Shown here: piece after piece, positions 9,944 through 18,444 of the stretch | How the letters are laid out: every line of letters begins with the position of its first letter | Position numbering within the stretch: the stretch's first letter is position 1 | Source of the DNA: Enterobacteriaceae bacterium RIT691 | GTDB taxonomy: Bacteria; Pseudomonadota; Gammaproteobacteria; Enterobacterales; Enterobacteriaceae | Direction of reading: 5' to 3' | DNA: 64,000 nucleotides | Assembly: GCA_009668205.1 (NCBI GenBank) | Contig: WJYM01000004.1 | Span: forward strand, 186,001-250,000 | Program-made: the position numbers and the translations under genes | Notes under the pieces: generated by a model | What the model saw: the letters and a program-made list of their open reading frames with translations, nothing else | Told to the model about the DNA's origin: nothing | Databases searched by the model: none

Positions 9944-11239
9944 TGGCGTCATCACAGGCGCTTTTTCGCGGGCGATGTCAGCCTGCCGCAGCCAAATGCC
10001 TAATCCCAGCCCAACCAGCGACAGCGCCAGCACATACCAGGCCGGTGCCATCGGCGAAATGCCCATCATTAAGGTCACGACGATAGGCGTCAGACCGCCG
10101 AAAATCGCATAGGAAACGTTGTAGGAAAAGGAGATCCCGGTAAAGCGAACTTCTGCCGGAAACGCCCGGACCATCACATAGGGCACTGCTCCCACCACGC
10201 CGACGCACAAGCCCACCAGGCCATAAAGCAGGAATAACTGCTCAGGAGCCGTACCCGATAAATGGTAAAACGCCCAGCTTGATGCCGCCAGCAGCAGGCT
10301 GCCGACGATAAATGTGCGGCTGGCACCAACTTTATCTGCCGCCACTCCCGCCAGCAGGCAGCCGACACACAGCATAATGGTCGCAATGCTGTTGGCCTGA
10401 AGCGTCAGTGCGGGGGCAAAACCGTAGTGCTTCTGCAGCCAGACCGGAGACATCAGGATAACGACAACGATCCCGGCCGACAGCAGCCAGGTCAGGAGCA
10501 TCGAGACTATCACCGCTTTCTGGTGCTTCATCACGACCGCTTTCACCGGCAGTTCCTGCGCCAGCGCCTTGCGCTGCTGCATCTCAAGGAAAATCGGGGT
10601 TTCCTGCAGCCAACGACGCAGATACATCGCCACCAGGCCAAACGCGCCGCCCAGCAGGAAGGGAATCCGCCACCCCCCGTCATGAATCGCCTGCTGGGTC
10701 ATGCCGGTGTTGATGAGCGTTGCCACGATGGAACCCAGCAAAATTCCCACCGTCAGTCCCGCCGTTAGCGTACCGCAGGCAATGCCGATACGTTGTGCTG
10801 GCACATGCTCAGCGACAAATACCCACGCGCCCGGCACCTCGCCACCAATCGCCGCCCCCTGTAAAACGCGCATCAGCAAAAGCAGCAACGGGGCAGCAAT
10901 ACCGACGGAGGCGTAAGTGGGTAAAAGGCCAATCAGCAACGTGGGCACCGCCATCAGCAGAATGCTGAGCGTAAACATCTTTTTGCGTCCGACCAGATCG
11001 CCAAAGTGCGCCATGATGATGCCGCCAAGCGGACGCGCCAGATAGCCTGCGGCAAAGATGCCAAACGTCTGCACCTGACGCAGCCATTCAGGGATATCCG
11101 CGGGGAAGAACAGCTCGCCGACAACGGCGGCGAAGAAGACAAAAATGATGAAGTCGTAAAACTCCAGCGCACCGCCCAGAGCGGCCAGCGTCAGCGTTTT
11201 ATAATCCTGCCGGTTCAGAGGTCTTGCTTGAGTGGACAT
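9941..11239 (-). CDS. MFS transporter, metabolite:H+ symporter (MHS) type
   Basis: Twelve-helix inner-membrane carrier of 432 residues, resembling the ProP/ShiA/YhjE-type MHS branch of the major facilitator superfamily. The MFS signature between helices 2 and 3 is visible as GDLVGRKKMF near residue 80. A family-typical ALGGALEFYDFIIF segment lies in helix 1 (about residues 19-32), with LQGAAIGGEVPGAWVF in helix 4. The substrate cannot be told from sequence; MHS members carry organic acids or betaines. It has no E. coli K-12 counterpart at this site (between mog and satP). Two operator-like repeats precede it. Confidence 0.85.
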   Translation of the reverse strand: MSTQARPLNRQDYKTLTLAALGGALEFYDFIIFVFFAAVVGELFFPADIPEWLRQVQTFGIFAAGYLARPLGGIIMAHFGDLVGRKKMFTLSILLMAVPTLLIGLLPTYASVGIAAPLLLLLMRVLQGAAIGGEVPGAWVFVAEHVPAQRIGIACGTLTAGLTVGILLGSIVATLINTGMTQQAIHDGGWRIPFLLGGAFGLVAMYLRRWLQETPIFLEMQQRKALAQELPVKAVVMKHQKAVIVSMLLTWLLSAGIVVVILMSPVWLQKHYGFAPALTLQANSIATIMLCVGCLLAGVAADKVGASRTFIVGSLLLAASSWAFYHLSGTAPEQLFLLYGLVGLCVGVVGAVPYVMVRAFPAEVRFTGISFSYNVSYAIFGGLTPIVVTLMMGISPMAPAWYVLALSLVGLGLGIWLRQADIAREKAPVMTP

Positions 11240-11262
11240 AGCGGGCCATTTGTTTTGATTGA

Positions 11263-11311
11263 TTTACAGTATCGTAAAGAAAAAATTACTATACCGTAAA
11301 TCGCTGGTCAA
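11263..11311 (-). promoter_or_regulatory. putative promoter with two tandem operator-like repeats
   Basis: On the minus strand TTTACGGTATAGTAAT (11300-11285) and TTTACGATACTGTAAA (11278-11263) are near-identical semi-palindromes spaced 22 bp, two helical turns. A possible -35 TTGACC (11311-11306) and -10 TAATTT (11288-11283), 17 bp apart, overlap the first copy. The arrangement suggests repression of the MFS gene by an unidentified regulator. No regulator gene is adjacent. Confidence 0.5.
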
Positions 11312-11350
11312 TCCTTGGCCCGCACAGCTTATGTCAGAAAAGCCTTTTCT

Positions 11351-11938
11351 TTAGGAGTTTGTTTCGCGGCGTGCGCTTTTCGGGCGAAAAGCTGCTACCA
11401 CTCGCGCGTCCGTTTCCACATACGGCCCCTCGAGCAACTGTACACAATATGGTACACTGGCAAAAATCCCGTGAACCACGACCTTGCCGTTTTCATCCTT
11501 CACGCCTTCCAGCGTTTCCTGAATGGATTTTGGCTGGCCAGGAAGGTTGAGGATCAGCGCCTGTTTGCGGATCACGCCCACCTGACGCGAAAGGATCGCC
11601 GTTGGCACAAAATGCAGGCTAATCTGACGCATCTGTTCGCCGAAGCCTGGCATTTCACGATCGGCAATCGCCAGCGTCGCATCCGGCGTCACGTCGCGAC
11701 GCGCCGGGCCTGTACCGCCGGTGGTCAACACCAGGTGGCAACCCATTTCGTCCACCAACTCACACAGCGCCTGTTCGATAATCGACTGTTCGTCGGGGAT
11801 CAGGCGGTTTTGCAGTTCAAAAGGTGACGTCAGGGCGTGGGACAGCCACGCTTCCAAAGCCGGGATGCCTTTATCCTGATAAACGCCGTTGGAGGCGCGA
11901 TCGGAAATGGAGACAAGACCAATGCGTAGAGTATTCAT
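11351..11938 (-). CDS. mog: molybdopterin adenylyltransferase
   Basis: Cytoplasmic MogA/MoaB-fold enzyme that adenylylates molybdopterin before MoeA inserts molybdate. It has 195 residues, equal to E. coli Mog. It starts MNTLRIGLVSISDRAS and carries the conserved LTTGGTGPARRDVTPDA block at about residues 70-86. It is downstream of talB on the same strand with a 110-bp gap, so it may be read separately. Confidence 0.95.
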   Translation of the reverse strand: MNTLRIGLVSISDRASNGVYQDKGIPALEAWLSHALTSPFELQNRLIPDEQSIIEQALCELVDEMGCHLVLTTGGTGPARRDVTPDATLAIADREMPGFGEQMRQISLHFVPTAILSRQVGVIRKQALILNLPGQPKSIQETLEGVKDENGKVVVHGIFASVPYCVQLLEGPYVETDARVVAAFRPKSARRETNS

Positions 11939-12014
11939 ATCAATTCCGTTCAGAGTGCTGTTAGGCGGAATGATACACGCAGGAGGGAAAGGGAGCCAAA
12001 TTTGGGGGATGAGA

Positions 12015-12038
12015 GCGTGACCGGAGGCCCGGTCACGC
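12015..12038. other. perfect hairpin after talB
   Basis: GCGTGACCGG (12015-12024) and CCGGTCACGC (12029-12038) form a perfect 10-bp stem around AGGC, 10 bp after the talB stop. It lacks a clear T run on either strand. It may be a weak terminator or an mRNA 3'-end stabiliser. Confidence 0.6.
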
Positions 12039-12047
12039 AGAAAATGA

Positions 12048-13001
12048 TTACAGCAATTCGCCGATCATTTTTTCCAGTTTTTCCTGGTCGATCGCAAACT
12101 TACGGATACCGTCCGCCAGTTTGTCTACCGCCATAGGATCCTGGTTGTGCTGCCACAGGAACTGAGACTCGGTGATACGCTCTGGACGCGCTTTCACTTC
12201 ACCGGTGTAGGCCAGTTTACGCTCAATAGCGCCATCCGCTTCAGCCAGCTCTTTCAGCAGCGCAGGGGCGATAGTCAGACGATCGCAGCCCGCCAGCTCC
12301 AGAATTTCACCGACGTTACGGAAGCTTGCGCCCATCACCACGGTTTCATAGCCGTGCTGTTTGTAGTAGCTGTAGATTTCAGACACAGAAACCACGCCCG
12401 GATCTTCTGCCGGCGCATACTCTTTTTTGTCAGTGTTCGATTTGTACCAGTCGAGGATACGGCCCACGAACGGAGAAATCAGGAACACGCCCGCTTCAGC
12501 ACAAGCACGAGCCTGAGCGAAGGAGAACAGCAGCGTCAGGTTACAGTTGATGCCTTCTTTTTCCAGCTGCTCAGCTGCACGGATGCCCTGCCAGGTAGAA
12601 GCCAGTTTGATCAGGATACGGTCGTTGCTGATGCCAGCATCGTTGTACAGCTTGATCAGGTGTTTTGCTTTGGTGATAGAGCCTTCGGTGTCGTAAGACA
12701 GACGAGCATCCACTTCAGTGGAGATGCGGCCAGGGATCAGCTTCAGGATCTCCAGACCGATGTTCACCGCCAGCTTGTCAGTCGCATCAACGATCTGCTG
12801 CTCACGGTTGCCGCTCTGCTCTTTTGCCCAGGCAATGGCTTCATCGATCAACTTGCGGTATTCAGGGATCTGGGCAGCGCCAAGGATCAGAGAAGGGTTG
12901 GTTGTCGCATCCTGAGGCTGATACAGCTTCATTGCTGCGATATCTCCGGTGTCAGCCACTACGGTGGTGTACTGACGCAGGGAGGTCAATTTATCCGTCA
13001 T
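12048..13001 (-). CDS. talB: transaldolase B
   Basis: Pentose-phosphate pathway enzyme moving a dihydroxyacetone unit from sedoheptulose-7-P to glyceraldehyde-3-P. The ATG at 12999-13001 gives 317 residues ([20 protein letters not shown]), the E. coli TalB length. The frame is open for another 43 codons upstream but shows no homology. Landmarks are the DATTNPSL motif near residue 30 and the Schiff-base lysine in the ILIKLAST segment at about residues 129-136. Confidence 0.97.
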   Translation of the reverse strand: MTDKLTSLRQYTTVVADTGDIAAMKLYQPQDATTNPSLILGAAQIPEYRKLIDEAIAWAKEQSGNREQQIVDATDKLAVNIGLEILKLIPGRISTEVDARLSYDTEGSITKAKHLIKLYNDAGISNDRILIKLASTWQGIRAAEQLEKEGINCNLTLLFSFAQARACAEAGVFLISPFVGRILDWYKSNTDKKEYAPAEDPGVVSVSEIYSYYKQHGYETVVMGASFRNVGEILELAGCDRLTIAPALLKELAEADGAIERKLAYTGEVKARPERITESQFLWQHNQDPMAVDKLADGIRKFAIDQEKLEKMIGELL

Positions 13002-13202
13002 GATAGAGTTTCTCTTTAAACAGCTGTTAGGGGGATGTAACCAGTCTGCGTTCGATAATATCACGCCCCCGGGCCAGCGCAACCGCAGACGGCCCCATAG
13101 CGCAGAGTATGATAAACTCAGAATATTCATCGCGACCGGGAAAGGGATTATCCAGAAATGGTAGCGATTACACTGTCTTCGGCATCCATCAAAGGACGTT
13201 AA

Positions 13203-14633
13203 ATGCCTGAGTTTTTAGCCTTCATCAACGACATACTCTGGGGCTCGGTAATGATTTACCTGCTGCTCGGCGCCGGCGTGTGGTTTACCTGGCGAACAGG
13301 GTATATCCAGTTTCGCTCTCTTCGCCACATTGGCCAAAGTCTGAAAAGCAGCCTTGAGAAGCCATCCGACGGTCTGACCTCCTTCCAGGCACTGTGCACC
13401 AGCCTTGCGGCACGCGTCGGCAGCGGTAATCTGGCGGGCGTTGCCATCGCCATCACCGCAGGCGGGCCGGGAGCCGTTTTCTGGATGTGGGTCACCGCCA
13501 TTATTGGTATGGCCAGCAGCTTTGCAGAGTGTTCGCTGGCACAGCTCTACAAAGAGCGTGACGACAAAGGTCAGTTCCGCGGCGGCCCAGCGTGGTACAT
13601 GTCACGCGGATTAGGCATGCGCTGGATGGGGGTGATGTTCTCCGTGTTCCTGATGCTCGCTTACGGTCTGATTTTCAACACGGTGCAGGCAAACTCAGTA
13701 TCCAATGCCATGCATTACGCCTTCCATCTGCCACACGTCCTTTGCGGGTTGGTGTTGATGGTGGGTACCCTGTTGGTGATTGTTCGCGGCCTGCGGGGCG
13801 TGGCAAAAATGATGCAGTGGTTAGTGCCAATCATGGCACTGCTGTGGGTGGCCGCCAGCCTGTTTATTAGTTTGTGGCACATCAACCAACTGCCAGCCAT
13901 CCTGGAAATTATCATCCGCAGCGCTTTTGGCTGGCAGGAAGCCGCCGCAGGTGCCGTGGGCTACTCCGTTAGCCAGGCGCTGACCAGTGGATTCCAGCGC
14001 GGTATGTTCTCCAACGAGGCCGGGATGGGTTCAACCCCGAATGCCGCTGCAGCCGCCTCTTCATGGCCTCCGCATCCCGCAGCACAAGGTATTGTGCAAA
14101 TGATTGGTGTGGTCGTCGATACCATCGTGATTTGTACCGCCACCGCAATGGTTGTCCTGCTGGCCGGATACGACACCAGCCAAAGCACGCTTGATGGGAT
14201 TCAGTTGGTACAGCAAGCGATGAGCACGTTTACGGGCGCATGGGGTTCAGGGTTTGTCGCAGGCATCGTCCTGCTTTTCGCCTTCAGCTCGATTGTGGCG
14301 AACTACATTTACGCCGAAAACAACCTTATTTTCCTGAATCTTAACAGCCCACGCAACGTCTGGATCCTGAGAGTCATCACCCTCCTGATGGTGATGACGG
14401 GCACGCTGCTCAGCCTGCCCGTGGTCTGGCAATTGGCGGATGTGATTATGGCTCTGATGGCGATTACCAACCTGACGGCGATTCTGCTGCTGTCGCCGGT
14501 GGTGCGGATCATTGCCAGCGATTATCTGCGTCAGCGTAAACTGGGCGTCCGTCCGGTGTTTGACCCGACCCGCTATCCCGACATTGAACAACAGCTTGCA
14601 CCTGGCAGCTGGGATGATGTGCCGCGCCAATAG
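13203..14633 (+). CDS. yaaJ: alanine/glycine:cation symporter, AgcS family
   Basis: Inner-membrane sodium (or proton) amino-acid symporter of 476 residues, equal in length to E. coli YaaJ. The AgcS/DagA signature is visible in the N-terminal region ([20 protein letters not shown], about residues 57-76), with [19 protein letters not shown] around residues 270-288. About ten hydrophobic helices follow the usual pattern. It is divergent from talB and 65 bp upstream of yaaA. The exact substrate of YaaJ is not established. Confidence 0.92.
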   Translation: MPEFLAFINDILWGSVMIYLLLGAGVWFTWRTGYIQFRSLRHIGQSLKSSLEKPSDGLTSFQALCTSLAARVGSGNLAGVAIAITAGGPGAVFWMWVTAIIGMASSFAECSLAQLYKERDDKGQFRGGPAWYMSRGLGMRWMGVMFSVFLMLAYGLIFNTVQANSVSNAMHYAFHLPHVLCGLVLMVGTLLVIVRGLRGVAKMMQWLVPIMALLWVAASLFISLWHINQLPAILEIIIRSAFGWQEAAAGAVGYSVSQALTSGFQRGMFSNEAGMGSTPNAAAAASSWPPHPAAQGIVQMIGVVVDTIVICTATAMVVLLAGYDTSQSTLDGIQLVQQAMSTFTGAWGSGFVAGIVLLFAFSSIVANYIYAENNLIFLNLNSPRNVWILRVITLLMVMTGTLLSLPVVWQLADVIMALMAITNLTAILLLSPVVRIIASDYLRQRKLGVRPVFDPTRYPDIEQQLAPGSWDDVPRQ

Positions 14634-14698
14634 CTGCCATCGATCACTTTGCGGGCGTTTTTTGCTAAAGTCTCGGAAAACGCCTGCAAGGACTGGAT

Positions 14699-15472
14699 AT
14701 GCTGATTCTGATTTCCCCCGCTAAAACGCTTGATTACCAAAGCGAACTGCCAACCGATCGCTATACGCACCCGGAGCTGTTGGATCACTCCCAGCAGCTG
14801 ATTGCCGTGGCGCGCAAGCTCTCAGCACCCCAAATCGGCAAGCTGATGAGCATCAGCGATAAACTGGCTGACCTCAATGCCACCCGCTTCCATGACTGGC
14901 ATCCGGATTTCACCCCGCAGAATGCACGCCCTGCAATTCTGGCGTTTAAAGGTGACGTCTATACCGGATTGCAGGCTGAAGAGTTCAGTGAAGCCGATTT
15001 TGACTTCGCTCAGCAGCATCTTCGTATGCTATCGGGGCTGTACGGCGTCTTACGTCCACTGGATCTGATGCAACCGTATCGTCTGGAAATGGGCATTCGC
15101 CTGGAAAATGCCAAAGGTAAAGACCTCTATCAGTTCTGGGGCGACATCATCACTGACAAGCTGAATGACGCGTTGAAGGCTCAGGGCGATGATATTGTGA
15201 TTAACCTGGCATCTGACGAATACTTCAGGTCAGTAAAACCGAAAAAGCTGAAGGGCCAACTGATTAAGCCGGTCTTCCTCGACGAGAAAAACGGCAAGTT
15301 TAAGGTGATCAGCTTCTACGCCAAAAAGGCGCGTGGCCTGATGAGCCGCTATATCATTGAGAATCGCCTGACGAAAGTTGAAGAGCTGAAAGGCTTTGAC
15401 AGCGAAGGGTATTTCTTTGATGAAGCCGCGTCGAGCGACGTTGAGCTGGTGTTTAAGCGCCACGAGCAGAAG
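14699..15472 (+). CDS. yaaA: peroxide stress resistance protein YaaA
   Basis: DUF328/UPF0246 protein; in E. coli it is OxyR-induced and limits intracellular free iron during H2O2 stress. It starts [20 protein letters not shown] and keeps the conserved block [15 protein letters not shown] at about residues 141-155. The 258 residues match the family. It follows yaaJ on the same strand; whether they share a transcript is unclear. A cluster of CTCTCCC-type repeats follows its stop. Confidence 0.94.
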
Positions 15473-15504
15473 TAAAAGCGAGAAAAGGGTTCTCCTCAAC
15501 CTCC

Positions 15505-15697
15505 TCCACGCACCCTCACCCCAACCCTCTCCCCAGGGAGAGGGAGAAAATCAACACCGTCGCGTTCCGCTCTGCGTCGAGAAAGGAGAGCGCCAAACGG
15601 TTCACTCTCCCCAGAGAGAGGGGGAAAGCCAGTCACATCCGCATCAAAGCGCACTGTCCGGTTCCCTCTCCCCGCGGGAGAGGGTTAGGGACAGGGG
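15505..15697. repeat. cluster of CTCTCCC/GGGAGAGGG inverted repeats
   Basis: Three imperfect copies of a short GC-rich inverted repeat (CCCTCTCCC ... GGGAGAGGG with a CCCTCACCCC arm) fill the gap between yaaA and yaaX, near 15512-15550, 15605-15630 and 15662-15695. The same unit recurs after ettA (about 30427-30682) and between deoB and deoD (about 37850-37892). Confidence 0.8.
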
Positions 15698-15700
15698 AAA

Positions 15701-15997
15701 TTAGTGGTGCCAGCCATGATCGTCATGGTGGTCGTGATGATCATCGTGATGGTCGTGGTGATCATCGTGATGATCGTCATAATGACGTGGGCGCCAATGG
15801 TTGTTATAACGCTCATAGTGGTGACCCCACCAGTCATGATCGCGCCAGTTACCACCATCCCAGTAGTTGCCGTGGTTATCCTGATCGCCAATCTGCAGTT
15901 TAACTGCGGGCACCAGCGTGACTTCAGAGGCGTGTACCATCACCGGAGCCACCAGCATCATAGAAAGCGCAAGGATCACAGGTTTCAGCTTAGACAT
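15701..15997 (-). CDS. yaaX: YaaX-like periplasmic protein (DUF2502) with His/Asp-rich tail
   Basis: Small secreted protein of 98 residues with a clear signal peptide cleaved after VMVHA (about residue 23). The conserved core is EVTLVPAVKLQIGDQDNHG and WDGGNWRDHDWW, as in E. coli YaaX and YpeC. The last 26 residues are almost only His and Asp (repeats of HHDD and DHH), far more than remembered for E. coli YaaX, and could bind metal. The function of the family is unknown. It lies next to thrC as in E. coli, where it is between thrC and yaaA. Confidence 0.85.
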   Translation of the reverse strand: MSKLKPVILALSMMLVAPVMVHASEVTLVPAVKLQIGDQDNHGNYWDGGNWRDHDWWGHHYERYNNHWRPRHYDDHHDDHHDHHDDHHDHHDDHGWHH

Positions 15998-16167
15998 GGG
16001 TTACTCCTTTCTTCTTCTTGCCCGTATTGGGCTGATGAAGTCAGATTAGCGGTCCACACCCCTGGTTGATATTCTCCGCAATCCCAATTTCTAAGTGCCC
16101 GCATTTATTGGGAATTCCTGCGTATTTCCTGCATTTTCTCTCCGCAATTTCTCCATGATTCAGCGAT

Positions 16168-16206
16168 AAAAAAAGCCGGGTTCAGCAACGCTGCCCCGGC
16201 TTTTTG
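16168..16206 (-). terminator. thr operon terminator
   Basis: On the minus strand AAAAAGCCGGGGCAG...AACCCGGCTTTTTTTAT forms a GC-rich stem followed by a run of seven T, just after the thrC stop. Confidence 0.88.
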
Positions 16207-16223
16207 ACGGCAAGAACCGAAAA

Positions 16224-17510
16224 TTACGCTTTATCCATCATCAGCTTACGCAGAGCAACAAACTCAGCAGGCAGGTAATGAGAAAGCAGTGGCAACTCTG
16301 CACGATCGGCCAGCTCTTTCGGCAGCGGAAGTTTGGTGTCGAGAATAGCTTCCACGCTCTCGATGAATTTCGCCGGATGGGCTGTACCGAGGAACAAGCC
16401 ATATTCGCCAGGCTGAAGCTGGTCGCGCAGCGCGCGATAAGCTATCGCGGCATGCGGCTCAGAGATGTAGCCATTAGACTGCAGCTCACGCATTGTGGCT
16501 TTGGTGGTGTCATCGTTCACGGTGGCATAACCGAGATCGTTCAGACGCCATACTTTGCGGCGGAACAACTCTTCCACGCGCGGCCAGTTGTTCGGCTGGC
16601 TAACGTCCATCGCGTTCGACAGCGTGGCCTGCGTCGTTTTCGGCTTCCACTCCCCTTCCTGCAGGAAGCGCGGCACGGTGTCATTGGCGTTGGTGGCGGC
16701 AATAAAGCGCTTCACCGGCAGACCCAGCGATTTTGCCAGCAGGCCGGCGGTCAGGTCACCAAAGTTACCGCTCGGTACGGAAATCACCAGCTGATTACGG
16801 GCTTCCTGCGGCAGCTGTGCCACAGCCTCAAAGTAGTAGCAAATCTGCGCCAGCAAACGGCTGATATTGATGGAGTTGGCGGAGTTCAGACCCAGCGCCA
16901 CCTTCAGTTCTTCATCGTCAAACGCCTGTTTTACCAGCGCCTGGCAGGCATCAAAGTCACCGTCGATAGCCACGGTTTCGATATTGCCGCCCAGAGTACA
17001 GAACAGTTTTTCCTGCAACGGGCTGATTTTGCCCTGCGGATAGAGGATCACCACGCGGACGTTTTTCAGGCCATAGAACGCATGCGCAACCGCCGCACCG
17101 GTATCACCTGAGGTTGCCGTCAGAATGGTCACGGGTTTATCGCCGCTGATGTGCGTCAGCATCTGCGCCATGAAGCGGCCGCCAAAATCTTTAAACGCAA
17201 GCGTAGGGCCGTGGAACAACTCCAGACAACCGACATCATCCTGCACTTTGCTGACCGGTGCCGGGAAAGCAAAAGCCGCACGGACGCGGGATTCTAACTC
17301 TGATGAGGGGATCTCGTCGCCAATAAACGCAGACAGAATTTTGGCACTGCGAGGGACGAAATCTTGCTGCAGCATGTCGTCGATTTCGGTCAGGCTGAAT
17401 TCCGGCAAGTCGTGCGGGAAGAACAGCCCCTGCTGTTTACCCAACCCTTGCGTGACGGCCTGCGCGAAGCTGACCTGCTCATTATGATCTTTTAAGTTAT
17501 ACAGTTTCAT
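16224..17510 (-). CDS. thrC: threonine synthase
   Basis: PLP enzyme converting O-phosphohomoserine to threonine and phosphate, the last step of threonine synthesis. The 428 residues match E. coli. The N-terminus is MKLYNLKDHNEQVSFAQAV, and the PLP lysine lies in LAFKDFGGRFM near residue 107. A second cofactor-site stretch, TATSGDTGAAVAHAF, lies at about residues 130-144. It starts 3 bp after thrB and ends the thr operon. Confidence 0.97.
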   Translation of the reverse strand: MKLYNLKDHNEQVSFAQAVTQGLGKQQGLFFPHDLPEFSLTEIDDMLQQDFVPRSAKILSAFIGDEIPSSELESRVRAAFAFPAPVSKVQDDVGCLELFHGPTLAFKDFGGRFMAQMLTHISGDKPVTILTATSGDTGAAVAHAFYGLKNVRVVILYPQGKISPLQEKLFCTLGGNIETVAIDGDFDACQALVKQAFDDEELKVALGLNSANSINISRLLAQICYYFEAVAQLPQEARNQLVISVPSGNFGDLTAGLLAKSLGLPVKRFIAATNANDTVPRFLQEGEWKPKTTQATLSNAMDVSQPNNWPRVEELFRRKVWRLNDLGYATVNDDTTKATMRELQSNGYISEPHAAIAYRALRDQLQPGEYGLFLGTAHPAKFIESVEAILDTKLPLPKELADRAELPLLSHYLPAEFVALRKLMMDKA

Positions 17511-17513
17511 TGG

Positions 17514-18443
17514 TTATCCCACTACGCGTGCGCCCGCTGTATCCAGCCGACAAATATGAACGAAGCCTTCGTGATTTTGCAGATAGTGTTTGCTGAGCCA
17601 GTCTGCGACCCGCTGCGCCGTTGCCGGGTTATCGCACAGGGCAAACATCGTCGGGCCAGAGCCGGAGATGCCGCTGGCCAGCGCGCCGATTTCGGCCACG
17701 GCCTGACGTGCTTCACCAAACCCTGGCAGCAGTTTGGTGCGATACGGTTCGGCAATCACATCTTTCATCAATTTTGCCGCAAGCCCAGGCTGGCGGCTGT
17801 AGCAGGCATGAATAAAGCCCGCCAAATGGCGACCGTGTGCAATACAATCCTGACGGCGATACTGCGCCGGTAAAATCGCACGCGCTTCCGCTGTCGACAC
17901 TTTGATTCCCGGATAGGCCAGTACCCACAGCCACTCATCAAAGGCCGGAATTTGCTGGCTGATGATGCCATCCTCTTCCAGCATCAGCTGAATGCCGCCA
18001 AGGTAGCATGGCGCGACGTTGTCATAGTGCACGCTACCGGAAATGCGCCCTTCCAGCTCTCCCATAAGCGCCAGCATTTTGTGCTCGTTCAGCGGCTTGC
18101 CGCAGAACTCATTCATCGCCACTAATGCCGCCACCACGGAACAGGCGCTGGAACCCAGTCCTGAACCAATGGGCATGTTTTTTTCGAGCGTCATCGCAAC
18201 AGTCACCGTTTTGCCAATTTCCTGACAGAAGCGTTCCCAGCACTGATAAACGATGTTCTCGCGCGGTTCTGCAGGCAGCTTACTGGCAAAATGCCCGATG
18301 TTTTTCAGGCTGAACGCCTCTGCAGCCACCACTTCAACGTTATCACCGAGCGGCGTACCGTCGATTGGCGATACCGCTGCACCCAGTACATCAAACCCGA
18401 CGCTCATATTGGCGCTGGAGGCCGGGGCATAGACTTTAACCAT
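17514..18443 (-). CDS. thrB: homoserine kinase
   Basis: GHMP-family kinase phosphorylating homoserine. The 309 residues start [20 protein letters not shown]. The ATP-binding GHMP motif is [16 protein letters not shown] at about residues 91-106, and the C-terminal motif [13 protein letters not shown] lies near residue 260. Only 1 bp separates it from the thrA stop, consistent with translational coupling. Confidence 0.97.
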   Translation of the reverse strand: MVKVYAPASSANMSVGFDVLGAAVSPIDGTPLGDNVEVVAAEAFSLKNIGHFASKLPAEPRENIVYQCWERFCQEIGKTVTVAMTLEKNMPIGSGLGSSACSVVAALVAMNEFCGKPLNEHKMLALMGELEGRISGSVHYDNVAPCYLGGIQLMLEEDGIISQQIPAFDEWLWVLAYPGIKVSTAEARAILPAQYRRQDCIAHGRHLAGFIHACYSRQPGLAAKLMKDVIAEPYRTKLLPGFGEARQAVAEIGALASGISGSGPTMFALCDNPATAQRVADWLSKHYLQNHEGFVHICRLDTAGARVVG

Positions 18444-18444
18444 C

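Noticed and set aside
15505..15697. Possible CRISPR-like array
   Set aside because: Units are short, GC-rich palindromes with irregular spacing and no uniform spacers; no cas genes are in the window.
15701..15800. CATGATGAC-rich tract as a short tandem non-coding repeat
   Set aside because: It lies in frame in yaaX and encodes the His/Asp-rich tail.
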